Source of the DNA: OFTM10 sp964196195
Lineage (GTDB): Bacteria > Actinomycetota > Acidimicrobiia > Acidimicrobiales > Aldehydirespiratoraceae
Direction: 5' to 3'
Length of the DNA stretch: 21,204 nt
Assembly (NCBI GenBank): GCA_964196195.1
Contig: CAXMSE010000054.1
Span: 1-21,204, forward strand
In this document: positions 6,918-14,592 of the stretch, in pieces
How positions within the stretch are numbered: position 1 is the stretch's first letter
How the letters are laid out: each line of letters opens with the position of its first letter
Position numbers and translations under genes: made by a program
The notes under the pieces: model-generated
The model's database searches: none
Told to the model about the DNA's origin: nothing
What the model saw: only the letters and a program-made list of their open reading frames with translations

Positions 6918-7382
6918 TCAGTCGAGGAAGCGCACGGCACGAATCATTTCTTCGTCGTAGCCGAGCTTCTGATAGATGGCGCGAGCCCGTTGGTTGTTTC
7001 CCAACACATGGAGGCTCATCGATCTCGCACCGAGCCTGCGGGCCTCCGATTCACATTCTTCGATCAGCCGACGGCCCAATCCGTGGCCGTCGGCGATCGA
7101 ATGAATGGCGATCGCTTCGAGATGGGCGTTGGGTTCACCGGAGAAGTAGTCGGTGTTCATGGTGACGACAGCCGCGGCCACCACGCTTTCGGATTCCACC
7201 CCCACCCTCACGAAGCTCGCCGGTGCTTCACCGGCCGCCCAGCGGCGCACCAGTTCGGCATCGGTCGACCAGAACATGTGGGCCTCGCGGCGTGACGGGA
7301 GCGGGTAGTCGGCGAGTCGGGGCAGCAGTTCGACGATCGCATCGACGTCGCCGGTCTCGGCGGCGCGTGTCGTGAACCTCAC
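6918..7382 (-). CDS. GNAT family N-acetyltransferase
   Basis: This 154-residue protein has the GCN5-related acetyltransferase fold. The N-terminal strand-helix starts at RFTTRAAETGDVDAIVELLP. The beta-4/alpha-3 acetyl-CoA site reads AIAIHSIADGHGLGRRLIEE, with the pyrophosphate-loop pattern GxGxG/A in GHGLGRRL. The C-terminal NNQRARAIYQKLGYDE is the usual end of the domain. I chose the GTG at 7382 because it overlaps the stop of the upstream Fe-S subunit gene (GTGA) and the fold begins there. A start at 7433 would add 17 residues lying over the neighbour. This makes it the last gene of the formate dehydrogenase operon, and translationally coupled. The substrate is unknown; acetylation of an operon product or of an unrelated small amine are both open. 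Confidence 0.85.
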   Translation of the reverse strand: MRFTTRAAETGDVDAIVELLPRLADYPLPSRREAHMFWSTDAELVRRWAAGEAPASFVRVGVESESVVAAAVVTMNTDYFSGEPNAHLEAIAIHSIADGHGLGRRLIEECESEARRLGARSMSLHVLGNNQRARAIYQKLGYDEEMIRAVRFLD

Positions 7383-8239
7383 CACTGTTGCTTCGGCTGT
7401 ACGTACTGCCAGCCAAAGCGGCCCTTGATGCACAGGTGGCCACTGGTGACTGAGTGATCAGCGGGTGAGGTGACCTTCACGATCCGATCGTCCTGGGTAT
7501 GGAGTTCGAGATTGCAGCCCACCCCACAGTAGGAGCACACCGTGCGGGTGACGTCGTGCTCGTCGGGCCGCCAGTTGGCGGCTTCCCGTAGGTCGAACTC
7601 GGTCTTGAACTGGATCGCTCCCGTGGGACACACTGCGATGCAGTTGCCGCAGTAGACGCAGGCCGAGTCGGGTAGTGCAACATCGAATTCGGTGGATATG
7701 CGGGCGCCGAAACCCCTACCGCTCACGGCTATTGCGTAGGTGTGCTGAGCGTCGTCGCCACATGCTTCAACGCACTTGTAGCAAAGGATGCATCGGTCGT
7801 AGTCGCGGATGTAGAGATTGTCTTGGACCTTGGGCTCTTCGCCCATCGTGGCGGCATCGAGGTCGGGTTGGTCGTAGCGCTGAGGGTCGGCCCCGTACTC
7901 CTCCATCATGGCTCCGAGATCCGACGCTTGATCGAGGTCGACGGCGGAGCCGAGAAACTCGAGCACCATCTTGCGGCTGTGACGAACCCGTTCGCTGTGG
8001 GTGTCGACGACCATCCCGTCCTCGGCGGCGCGGGCGCAAGATGGCACCAGGGCGCGGCTTCCCTCCACCTCCACCACACACAACCGGCAGGCATTCACCG
8101 GTGTGAGGTTCTCGGCCCAACATAGGGTGGGAATATCGACGCCTACCGACTCGCTCGCCTTGAGGACCGACGTGCCAGCAGGGACGTCGACAGCCACACC
8201 ATTGATCGTGAGCGACACCATGACCTCGGTGACCGTCAT
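7379..8239 (-). CDS. Formate dehydrogenase Fe-S module (N-terminal part of alpha chain)
   Basis: This 286-residue protein matches the N-terminal electron-transfer half of NAD-linked formate dehydrogenase alpha chains (NuoG-like). In order it has a 2Fe-2S ferredoxin domain (Cys40, 51, 54, 68), two 4Fe-4S clusters (Cys150/153/156/160 and Cys194/197/200/204), and the molybdopterin-oxidoreductase Fe4S domain (CSYCGVGC at 235-242, Cys270). The chain stops at residue 286, just where intact alpha chains enter the molybdopterin domain. The region around residues 95-125, where a His-Cys3 4Fe-4S cluster is expected, has no cysteine or suitable histidine. The ATG at 8239 forms an ATGA overlap with the NuoEF-like gene. 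It is the third gene of the operon and must work with the catalytic subunit encoded upstream. Calling it an alpha fragment rests on domain order, not on a database hit. Confidence 0.88.
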   Translation of the reverse strand: MTVTEVMVSLTINGVAVDVPAGTSVLKASESVGVDIPTLCWAENLTPVNACRLCVVEVEGSRALVPSCARAAEDGMVVDTHSERVRHSRKMVLEFLGSAVDLDQASDLGAMMEEYGADPQRYDQPDLDAATMGEEPKVQDNLYIRDYDRCILCYKCVEACGDDAQHTYAIAVSGRGFGARISTEFDVALPDSACVYCGNCIAVCPTGAIQFKTEFDLREAANWRPDEHDVTRTVCSYCGVGCNLELHTQDDRIVKVTSPADHSVTSGHLCIKGRFGWQYVQPKQQW

Positions 8240-9987
8240 GATTCGACTCCTGTGATCAGACCCAGCGCGAGGGCGGAGTTGATGGCCGAAGCGGCGGTGT
8301 GGCCCAGGCCACATATCGAGGCATCGACCATCACCCGCGATATGTCGTCGACCAGAGCTCGACGCGCGGCATCGAGCGAGCCCGTCCGTTGGAGGTGCAC
8401 CATGGTTTCGTGCTGGCGAACAGTGCCGATGCGGCACGGCACACACTGGCCGCACGACTCGTTGCGGAAAAATTCCGAGATGCGCACCAGCACGTCCAGA
8501 ATGTCGATCTCGGTGGTGAACGCCATCACCACCCCCGAGCCGAGGGTGGTGCCCCGCTCGCGGGTGTCTTCGAGGGTCAGTGGCATGTCGAGGGAATCAG
8601 GCCCGACGAATGATCCTGCCGCTCCGCCCATGAGCACCGCGGCCAGCTCGCCACTGCCTGTGATGCCGCCGGCGAGCTCGAGTACATCGCCGAGGGTGGC
8701 GCCGAACTCGACCTCGTACACGCCGGGCTGAGCCACCCGTCCACTGAGACAGAGCAGCTTCGTGCCCGGTGATCGCTCGGTGCCCCTGGAACGGTAGTTG
8801 TGCGGCCCGATCAGCATGATGTCGAGCGCGTTGAGCAGGGTCTCAGGGTTGTTGATCGCAGTGGGCTCACCGAAGAGGCCATGAGTGGTGGGGAACGGTG
8901 GCTTGCTGCGGGGTTCACCCCGGAAACCTTCAAGAGAGGCGAACAAGGCCGTCTCCTCGCCGCAGATGTAGGCGCCAGCGCCCCGCCTCAACTCGATGTC
9001 GAAAGTGTGGCCCGAGCCGGCCGCGTCGTTGCCGAGAAGACCGGCGGCGCGTGCCTGTTCGATCGCGTTCTGCAGGCGTGCGGTGGCCAAGGGATATTCG
9101 CCCCGGATATAGATCCACCCGTTCTCCGCTCCAGTGGCGAATCCGGCGATGGTGAGCGCTTCGATGAGGGCGAACGGATCGTTCTCCATCACGAAACGAT
9201 CCTTGAAGGTGCCTGGTTCGGACTCGTCGCAGTTGGCCACCACATGTTTGGGACGGCCATGCTCCGCGGCGACTGCTCGCCACTTGACCCCGGTGGGGAA
9301 CGCCGCTCCACCCCGTCCCGAGAGGCCGGAGTCGGCTACCGCAGTACAGACCGCTTCGGCTCCCATCGCTACAGCAGCTGCGAGCGCTTCGTAGCCGCCG
9401 TGTTGGCTGTAGGAGTCGAGGGAGACGGGGTCGACCAGACCCACCCGTTTCAGGAGGCGGAGCGTTGGATCGCCCGCCTGATGAAACAGCAGCGGGTCGT
9501 CGTCGGCCGGAACATGATCGGGCCTACCCACCCCCTGAATGAACTGGGCCGGAGCCCGCTCGCACTGGCCGAGGCACGGCGAACGGTGGACGTGAGCCCC
9601 ACCCGCTTCGATCGCGGAGATCAGATCCTCGTTGCCCGCGATCTGACATGCCGAGTCGACACACACATGAACGACATCGCCCTCGTGCTCGGGTTCCTCC
9701 ACTCGAAACATGTCGTAGAAGGTCGCCACCCCGTAGGCCTCCGCCGGCGGCACCTGGAGGAGTTCACACACATGGTTGAGCCCGCCCGGGCTAATCCAGC
9801 CCTTGGCGTTGTGCAGGGCATGGAGTGCGGGCAACAACAGGTGACGGTGGCTGTGGCGCCTGCGGGTGCCGGCCCGAACCAGGCGTTCTGACTCGTGCAC
9901 TACCACCGACACGCCGCCGAGAACCGCGGCGACAGCCGCAAGCTCAATTTTGTCGGCCTGATCCTCGGATATGTAGAGGTCAGCCAT
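8236..9987 (-). CDS. Formate dehydrogenase diaphorase subunit, NuoE-NuoF fusion
   Basis: This 583-residue protein fuses the two diaphorase parts of complex I-like dehydrogenases. Residues 45-170 are NuoE-like, with thioredoxin-fold 2Fe-2S cysteines 109, 114, 138 and 142. From about 190 it is NuoF-like, with the FMN/NADH glycine-rich motif GLSGRGGAAFPTGVKW (221-236), the NADH-site sequence NCDESEPGTFKDR, GAGAYICGEETAL, and the 4Fe-4S ligands SCGQCVPC (512-518) plus Cys559. Its expected role is to take electrons from the Fe-S module and reduce NAD+. The start overlaps the catalytic gene's stop by 8 bp and the stop overlaps the next start (ATGA). The order catalytic-diaphorase-Fe-S module puts this gene between the two halves of the alpha chain. 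NAD+ rather than NADP+ is inferred from family. Confidence 0.92.
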   Translation of the reverse strand: MADLYISEDQADKIELAAVAAVLGGVSVVVHESERLVRAGTRRRHSHRHLLLPALHALHNAKGWISPGGLNHVCELLQVPPAEAYGVATFYDMFRVEEPEHEGDVVHVCVDSACQIAGNEDLISAIEAGGAHVHRSPCLGQCERAPAQFIQGVGRPDHVPADDDPLLFHQAGDPTLRLLKRVGLVDPVSLDSYSQHGGYEALAAAVAMGAEAVCTAVADSGLSGRGGAAFPTGVKWRAVAAEHGRPKHVVANCDESEPGTFKDRFVMENDPFALIEALTIAGFATGAENGWIYIRGEYPLATARLQNAIEQARAAGLLGNDAAGSGHTFDIELRRGAGAYICGEETALFASLEGFRGEPRSKPPFPTTHGLFGEPTAINNPETLLNALDIMLIGPHNYRSRGTERSPGTKLLCLSGRVAQPGVYEVEFGATLGDVLELAGGITGSGELAAVLMGGAAGSFVGPDSLDMPLTLEDTRERGTTLGSGVVMAFTTEIDILDVLVRISEFFRNESCGQCVPCRIGTVRQHETMVHLQRTGSLDAARRALVDDISRVMVDASICGLGHTAASAINSALALGLITGVES

Positions 9988-11947
9988 TCGCGCCCACCGG
10001 ATTATCGGCCACCGGCGCCGAAGCCAGCCTGTCGATCCGGATCGATGCCGCCTTGAACTCAGCGGTGCCAGACTGTGGATCCCACGCGTCGTTTGTGATG
10101 GTGTTGATGTCGACCAGCTCCGGGAAGTGGAAGGTGGTGAAGGTGAGTCCCCGGGGGATATCGGGTTGTATCCGCGTGACCATCTCCACAGACCCTCTCG
10201 GCGAGGTCACCAGAACCCGCTCGCCGTCGGCGATGCCGAGCGCCACGGCATCGCCTGGGCTCAGATCGATGGCGTCGCCGTAGCGAATGGGCGACTCGAA
10301 GCCGCTGGACTGCACGCCGGTGTTGTAGGAGTCGAGAGCCCGGCCCGTGGTGAGCCTCAAGGGGAACTCATCGGTGAGCTGGTCTTTTGGCCCCTCGTGC
10401 TCGGTGATGCTGAAAGGCGCCGGGCCGCGACCACCGAGATCCTGCTCCCAGAGCCATCCGTGCAGGAACGCGCTGCCGGGGTGATCGAGATCGGGGCAGG
10501 GCCACTGGAGCCCACCCTCTGCCTCGAGACGCTCCCAGCTCATGCCCTGATGCACGGGCGAGAGCGATCTCAACTCATCCCACAGGTCCTCAGATGACGG
10601 GTTACCCCAGTCGACCCCGAGCCGGCGCGCGAGCTCCCCGATGATCTCGGTGTCGTGGCGGGCCTCACCGGGTGGCGATACTGCCGCCCTCACCCTCTGA
10701 ACCCGTCGCTCCGAGGATGTGACCGTTCCCTCGGCCTCGGCCCACCCCACCGATGCGGGAAGAACCACGTCGGCCAGTTCCGCGGTGCGGGTCATGAAGA
10801 TGTCCTGCACCACGAGGATGTCGAGACCGGCCAAAAGTCTGCGGGCGTGATCGACATCGGCCTCGGAGTCGGCTGGGTTCTCGCCGATCACGTAGGCGCC
10901 CTTGATGGTGCCTTCGTCCATTGCCTCGAACATCAAGGTGAGGTGTTTCCCCGGATTGGCGTTTAGCGGCATCCCGTAAGCCGCTTCGAACTTCGCATGG
11001 GCCTCGGGGTCGCCCACGGTCTGGAAGCCGGGGAACTTGTTGGGCAGGGCTCCCATGTCGCCGCCGCCCTGCACGTTGTTCTGGCCCCGCAGGGGCACCA
11101 GACCCGACCCCCACCTACCGATGTGACCGGTCAGAAGGGCGAGATTGCAGAGCGAAAACACATTGTCGACCGCGTTATGATGCTCGGTGATGCCGAGGGT
11201 CCACAGGATCTGTGCCTTGTCGGCCTTGGCATAGGCATGGGCCATCTCGCCAATTGCCGACGCCGGAACGCCTGTGATCTGTTCGGCGTACTCGAGGGTG
11301 TAGGGCTCGACCGCCGCCTTGTAGTCCTCGAACCCCTCCGCCGAGTGCTCGATGAAATCCTTGTTGTGGAGATCGGCGGCGATGATCTCTCGGCCTACGG
11401 CGTTGGCCATCGCGATGTCGGTGCCAACATCGAGGCCCAGCCAGACATCGGCGAACTTCGATGATGATGTGCGGCGAGGATCGACGGCATACATCACCGC
11501 ACCATTATCGAGACCCTTCAACAGGTGATGGAAGAAAATGGGATGAGCCTCACGGGCATTGGATCCCCAAAGAAGGATGACGTCGGTCTCCTCGATCTCT
11601 GTGTAGGACGAGGTTCCCCCACCGGCTCCGAACACTGTCGCCAGACCGACGACCGAAGGAGCGTGTCAAGTTCGATTGCAGGAGTCGATGTTGTTCGACC
11701 CCATCGCGGTGCGTATGAACTTCTGCGCCGCGTAATTCATCTCGTTGGTGGACTTCGAGCAGCTGAACATCGCGAAGCCCTCGGGCCCGTGCTCGTCGCG
11801 AACGGTGCGGAATCCCTCAACGACGCGATCGAGCGCTTCCTCCCAGGAGGCCGGCCTCAGTTCGCCATCGTCGCGAACCATCGGAGTCGTCAACCGGGGA
11901 AGCGGATTCGAGTATCGCTTCCTCTTGTTCTTGATCGTGTTGGCCAC
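9980..11947 (-). CDS. Formate dehydrogenase catalytic subunit, selenoprotein (in-frame TGA)
   Basis: This gene encodes about 655 residues if the TGA at 11666-11668 is read as selenocysteine (residue 94). The flanks are IDSCNRT before and HAPSVVGLAT after, both in frame, placing TGA exactly at the Sec/Cys Mo ligand of formate dehydrogenases (E. coli FdhF has a UHGPSV-type sequence). Before it, RLTTPMVRDDG and ASWEEALDRV mark the start of the molybdopterin domain; after it come LLWGSNAREAHP, DPRRTSSS and GQNNVQGGGDMGALPN. The MGD-binding C-terminal domain starts near residue 525 (FPLRLTTGRALD). The N-terminal Fe4S domain is absent and is encoded at 7379-8239. The start is uncertain: GTG at 11947 (TACTCT six bases upstream, perhaps leaderless) or GTG at 12007. 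Without Sec decoding, annotation would split it at the TGA into two frames or call it a pseudogene. Confidence 0.88.
11625..11662 (-). promoter_or_regulatory. SECIS-like hairpin after the Sec codon
   Basis: Bacterial SelB needs a stem-loop directly 3' of the UGA. The minus-strand RNA here can fold as GUCGUC, loop GGUCU, GGCGAC (six pairs including one U-G), with an outer helix GCUCC/GGAGC. The GGU of the loop is the eighth codon counting UGA as the first, the same offset I recall for E. coli fdhF, whose apical loop also contains GGUCU. The loop overlaps conserved Gly-Leu codons, so part of the likeness may reflect protein conservation. The paired arms and outer helix are the stronger evidence. 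Confidence 0.72.
11666..11668 (-). other. In-frame TGA, predicted selenocysteine codon
   Basis: On the minus strand the codons are TGC AAT CGA ACT TGA CAC GCT. The frame stays open both before and after, and the translation on both sides is unmistakably one formate dehydrogenase. TGA occupies the position of the molybdenum-ligating Sec or Cys, and the following His is the conserved active-site partner. This argues for recoding and against a nonsense mutation. Confidence 0.9.
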
Positions 11948-12045
11948 GGCGGAAGAGTAGCTGACACAGGTCGTCAAGCGGTCCGGTGCAGTCGATTCGG
12001 AAACCACAACGAAGGCGAGCCGTCGACTCGGTACCGTGCATGGTC

Positions 12046-13746
12046 ATGCGCTGGTCAAAACTCCACGTCCCCACCTTGCGAGACGCCCCTGCCGATGCCG
12101 AAGCGGTGAGCCACAAGCTGCTCGTTCAGGCCGGTTTCATCCGCCAACTCCACGCCGGTCACTACTCGATCCTGCCCCTCGGTTGGCGGGTGTTCCGTAA
12201 GGTCGAGAGGATCGTGCGCGAAGAGATGGACGCCATCGGGGCTCAGGAGTTCCTGCTCCCGGCGATGCATCCCGCGTCGATCTGGCAGAAGTCGGGTCGC
12301 TGGGAAATCATGGGCGACGAGATGTTTCGCGTCACCGATCGCAAGGGCGCCGAGAACGCCCTCGGCATGACCCACGAGGAGGTCTTCACCTCGCTTGCGC
12401 TGGAGATCACCTCATACAAGACCCTTCCCCAGATCTGGTATCAGATCCAGACCAAGTTCCGAGACGAGCCCCGGCCCAAGAGCGGCCTGCTCCGCGTGCG
12501 CGAGTTCGCGATGAAGGACTCCTACTCCTTCGATCTCGACGATGCCGGCCTCGATGCCTCGTTCGATCTCCACCACGGTGCGTACGTTCGGATTTTCGAT
12601 CGGCTGGGACTCCCCGCGATTCCCGTCGACGCTTCGTCGGGCGCAATGGGTGGCACCGGCTCCACCGAGTTCATGGTGCCCTCCCCCGCCGGTGAAGATG
12701 ATGTGATCCGCTGCGGGAACTGTGATTACGCCGCCAATGTCGAGAGAGCCACTTCCGCGCTCCCTGCGATCGACGATCGCCCCATCAGCGAGCTCGAACG
12801 CTTCCCCACCCCTGGTGTGCGCACCATCGCAGCGCTCGAAGCGGTCGAGGGCGGCGCCCCAGCCGAGCACCAGATCAAGACCATGGTGATGATGCTCGAC
12901 GGCACGATCACCCTCGCCCTGGTTCGGGGCGACCACATGCTCAACGTCCAGAAGCTCCAGGACGGCACCGGAGCCATCGACGTTCGTCCCGCTACTCCCG
13001 AGGAAGCGCTCGAGCACCTCGGTGCCCGCCCCGGTTCGCTCGGCGCGGTGCATGTCGACGAGATGAAGATCGTGGCAGACCCAGCCCTGCGGGGCCGATC
13101 CGGGCTCACCACCGGCGCCAACGAGGACGACTGGCACTTCACCGGCGTCGACATCGAGCGCGACATCACGGTCGACCACTGGATCGACCTCCGCGAGGTG
13201 GGCGACGGCGAGGCATGCATCTCGTGCGGCCAAGACCTCGAGATCGTGCGTTGCATCGAGAACGGCCACATCTTCAAGCTCGGCACGAGGTACGCCGACG
13301 CGCTCGGCGCTCACGTGCTCGACCCCGACGGCACCAAGCGACCCCTCGTCATGGGCAGCTACGGCATCGGCATCGGCCGCGCCGTGGCCGCCATCGCCGA
13401 GACCTACTACGACGACAAGGGCCTGCTCTGGCCGGTCGATGTCGCCCCCTTCGAAGCGGTGATAACCCTGGTGAGCATGAAGGACGAGGCTTCGGTCGCC
13501 GCCGGTGAGCAGCTTTACACCGAGCTTCGCTCCCGTGGTATCGATGTGGTGCTCGACGATCGTGATGCGCGGGCCGGGGTGAAGTTCGCCGATGCAGAGC
13601 TCGTGGGTATCCCCTATCGCGTCACCATCGGTCCGAAAGCCTTGGCCGAAGGCGAGGTCGAGCTCACCGCTCGCCGAGACGGAGAGACCAGCCGCGTTCC
13701 GATGGAGGCTGTGGTCGACCAGCTGGTCGGCGCCATCAGGGGCTGA
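12046..13746 (+). CDS. proS: Prolyl-tRNA synthetase
   Basis: This 566-residue class II aminoacyl-tRNA synthetase charges tRNA-Pro in the cytoplasm. It has the bacterial-type layout. The N-terminal RWSKLHVPTLRDAPADAEA and motif 1 region are followed by motif 2 (TKFRDEPRPKSGLLRVREF) and MKDSYSF. The MVPSPAGEDDVIRCGNCDYA segment leads into an inserted editing domain of about 180 residues. Motif 3 (MGSYGIGIGR) and an anticodon-binding domain complete it. The length is normal for the family. The ATG at 12046 gives the familiar MRWS start; an ATG two codons earlier (12040) is possible. Neither has a Shine-Dalgarno, and TACCGT at 12032-12037 could be a -10 for a nearly leaderless message. It diverges from the formate dehydrogenase operon across about 100 bp or less. 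Confidence 0.97.
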   Translation: MRWSKLHVPTLRDAPADAEAVSHKLLVQAGFIRQLHAGHYSILPLGWRVFRKVERIVREEMDAIGAQEFLLPAMHPASIWQKSGRWEIMGDEMFRVTDRKGAENALGMTHEEVFTSLALEITSYKTLPQIWYQIQTKFRDEPRPKSGLLRVREFAMKDSYSFDLDDAGLDASFDLHHGAYVRIFDRLGLPAIPVDASSGAMGGTGSTEFMVPSPAGEDDVIRCGNCDYAANVERATSALPAIDDRPISELERFPTPGVRTIAALEAVEGGAPAEHQIKTMVMMLDGTITLALVRGDHMLNVQKLQDGTGAIDVRPATPEEALEHLGARPGSLGAVHVDEMKIVADPALRGRSGLTTGANEDDWHFTGVDIERDITVDHWIDLREVGDGEACISCGQDLEIVRCIENGHIFKLGTRYADALGAHVLDPDGTKRPLVMGSYGIGIGRAVAAIAETYYDDKGLLWPVDVAPFEAVITLVSMKDEASVAAGEQLYTELRSRGIDVVLDDRDARAGVKFADAELVGIPYRVTIGPKALAEGEVELTARRDGETSRVPMEAVVDQLVGAIRG

Positions 13747-13756
13747 GTCGCCGCGG

Positions 13757-13781
13757 AACTGTTCCACATCGTGGAACAGTT
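13757..13781. promoter_or_regulatory. Perfect 11-bp inverted repeat, likely IclR operator
   Basis: The arms AACTGTTCCAC and GTGGAACAGTT are exact inverted copies separated by ATC. The repeat lies 10 bases after the proS stop and 27 bases before the iclR-type ATG. No T-run follows, so a rho-independent terminator is less likely. IclR-family proteins bind TTCC/GGAA-type palindromes, often their own promoters, so autoregulation is the best explanation. Confidence 0.7.
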
Positions 13782-13796
13782 GCCAAACTGGAAAGC

Positions 13797-13802
13797 TAGG
13801 CT
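13797..13802 (+). promoter_or_regulatory. Candidate -10 element for leaderless iclR-type mRNA
   Basis: TAGGCT fits TANNNT and ends six bases before the ATG at 13809, so transcription would start at the ATG itself. No Shine-Dalgarno is present. The -35 region would fall at about 13774-13780, inside the right arm of the inverted repeat, where a bound regulator would block polymerase. Confidence 0.45.
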
Positions 13803-13808
13803 GCCTGC

Positions 13809-14552
13809 ATGTCAGTGCAGTCGATCGAGCGAGCCTTTTCCTTGCTCCGCGCACTCGCTCTCGGGCCCATGGGTGTCACCAGCCTCGCTGAACGGGTGGG
13901 CCTGCCGAAATCGACAGTGGCCCGCCTCCTCGCCGCGCTCGAAACCGAAGGGGCGGTAGCCCAGCTCGAGGACGGCGGCGAGTACCGGCTGGGCGAAGGC
14001 CTCATCGACATCGCCGGCGCCACCCAGCCCGGCCGCAATCTTGTCGCCACCGTCCGCCCCCACCTTCTCGAATTGACCGCCGAGGTGGGCGAGACATCGG
14101 GCCTCTCCGTCGAGAGCGACGGTGCCGTCTACTACCTCGACCATGTCGAGAGCGAGAGCGATGTGCAGGTGCGGGAGTGGACCGGGGAATCGCTCCCACT
14201 CCACACCGTTCCCTCCGGTATGTGCATCATGGCGCACTGGCCCGACGACAAGCTCAATGCCTTCCTCGACACCGAGCTCGAAGCGGCTACTGGCTACACC
14301 CTGGTGGAACCCGGCGCGATCCGCGATCGGCTCGCCCAGGTGTGCAGCCTCGGCTACGCCTGGGGTTACGAGGAGGGCGTGGAAGGCATCAACTCGGTGG
14401 CGGCGCCAATCTTCGAAGCCGACGGCAGTGTCGAGGCCGCGATCCACATCCATGGGCCTGCCTACCGCTTCCCCAACCCAGATCGCAGCCACGATCTGGG
14501 CATGCTCGTGGTGGCTGCAGCCGCCAGCATCAACGAATACCCGAACGACTGA
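13809..14552 (+). CDS. IclR family transcriptional regulator
   Basis: This 247-residue protein has an N-terminal winged helix-turn-helix (about residues 5-60, with GVTSLAERVGLPKSTVARLLAAL cut by the usual turn) and an IclR-type effector domain (about 75-240). The effector-domain signature segments are TSGLSVESDG, LPLHTVPSGMCIMA and a GYAWGYEEGVEGINSVAAPIF stretch typical of the ligand pocket. It follows proS on the same strand after 62 bp but probably has its own promoter and operator. It is convergent with malQ, with 40 bp between the stops and no clear terminator. IclR regulators often control catabolic genes for aromatic or organic acids. Neither neighbour suggests the target, so the regulon is unknown. 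Confidence 0.93.
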   Translation: MSVQSIERAFSLLRALALGPMGVTSLAERVGLPKSTVARLLAALETEGAVAQLEDGGEYRLGEGLIDIAGATQPGRNLVATVRPHLLELTAEVGETSGLSVESDGAVYYLDHVESESDVQVREWTGESLPLHTVPSGMCIMAHWPDDKLNAFLDTELEAATGYTLVEPGAIRDRLAQVCSLGYAWGYEEGVEGINSVAAPIFEADGSVEAAIHIHGPAYRFPNPDRSHDLGMLVVAAAASINEYPND

Positions 14553-14592
14553 GTCCGAGTTGTCGTGATCGGGGCGGCGGTGATTGGCGGTG

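Noticed and set aside
6752..6940. Small open frame in the gap between the GNAT and sterol-desaturase genes
   Set aside because: No ribosome binding site, mixed codon use, no domain, and it overlaps the end of the GNAT gene.
8800..9891. Open frame antisense to the NuoE-NuoF fusion gene
   Set aside because: Opposite intact Fe-S and FMN motifs on the other strand; no domain of its own.
11636..11668. TGA within the formate dehydrogenase gene taken as a nonsense mutation or pseudogene
   Set aside because: The frame is intact on both sides, TGA is at the exact Sec position and a SECIS-like hairpin follows.
13757..13781. Inverted repeat read as a rho-independent terminator of proS
   Set aside because: No T-tract on either strand, and the position and word fit an operator better; termination is not fully excluded.
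12412..13854. Long open frame antisense to proS (480 codons)
   Set aside because: Low-complexity GC-driven shadow with no homology; proS on the other strand is certain.
14553..14592. Terminator between the IclR gene and malQ
   Set aside because: No stable hairpin with a T-run is visible in the 40 bases.
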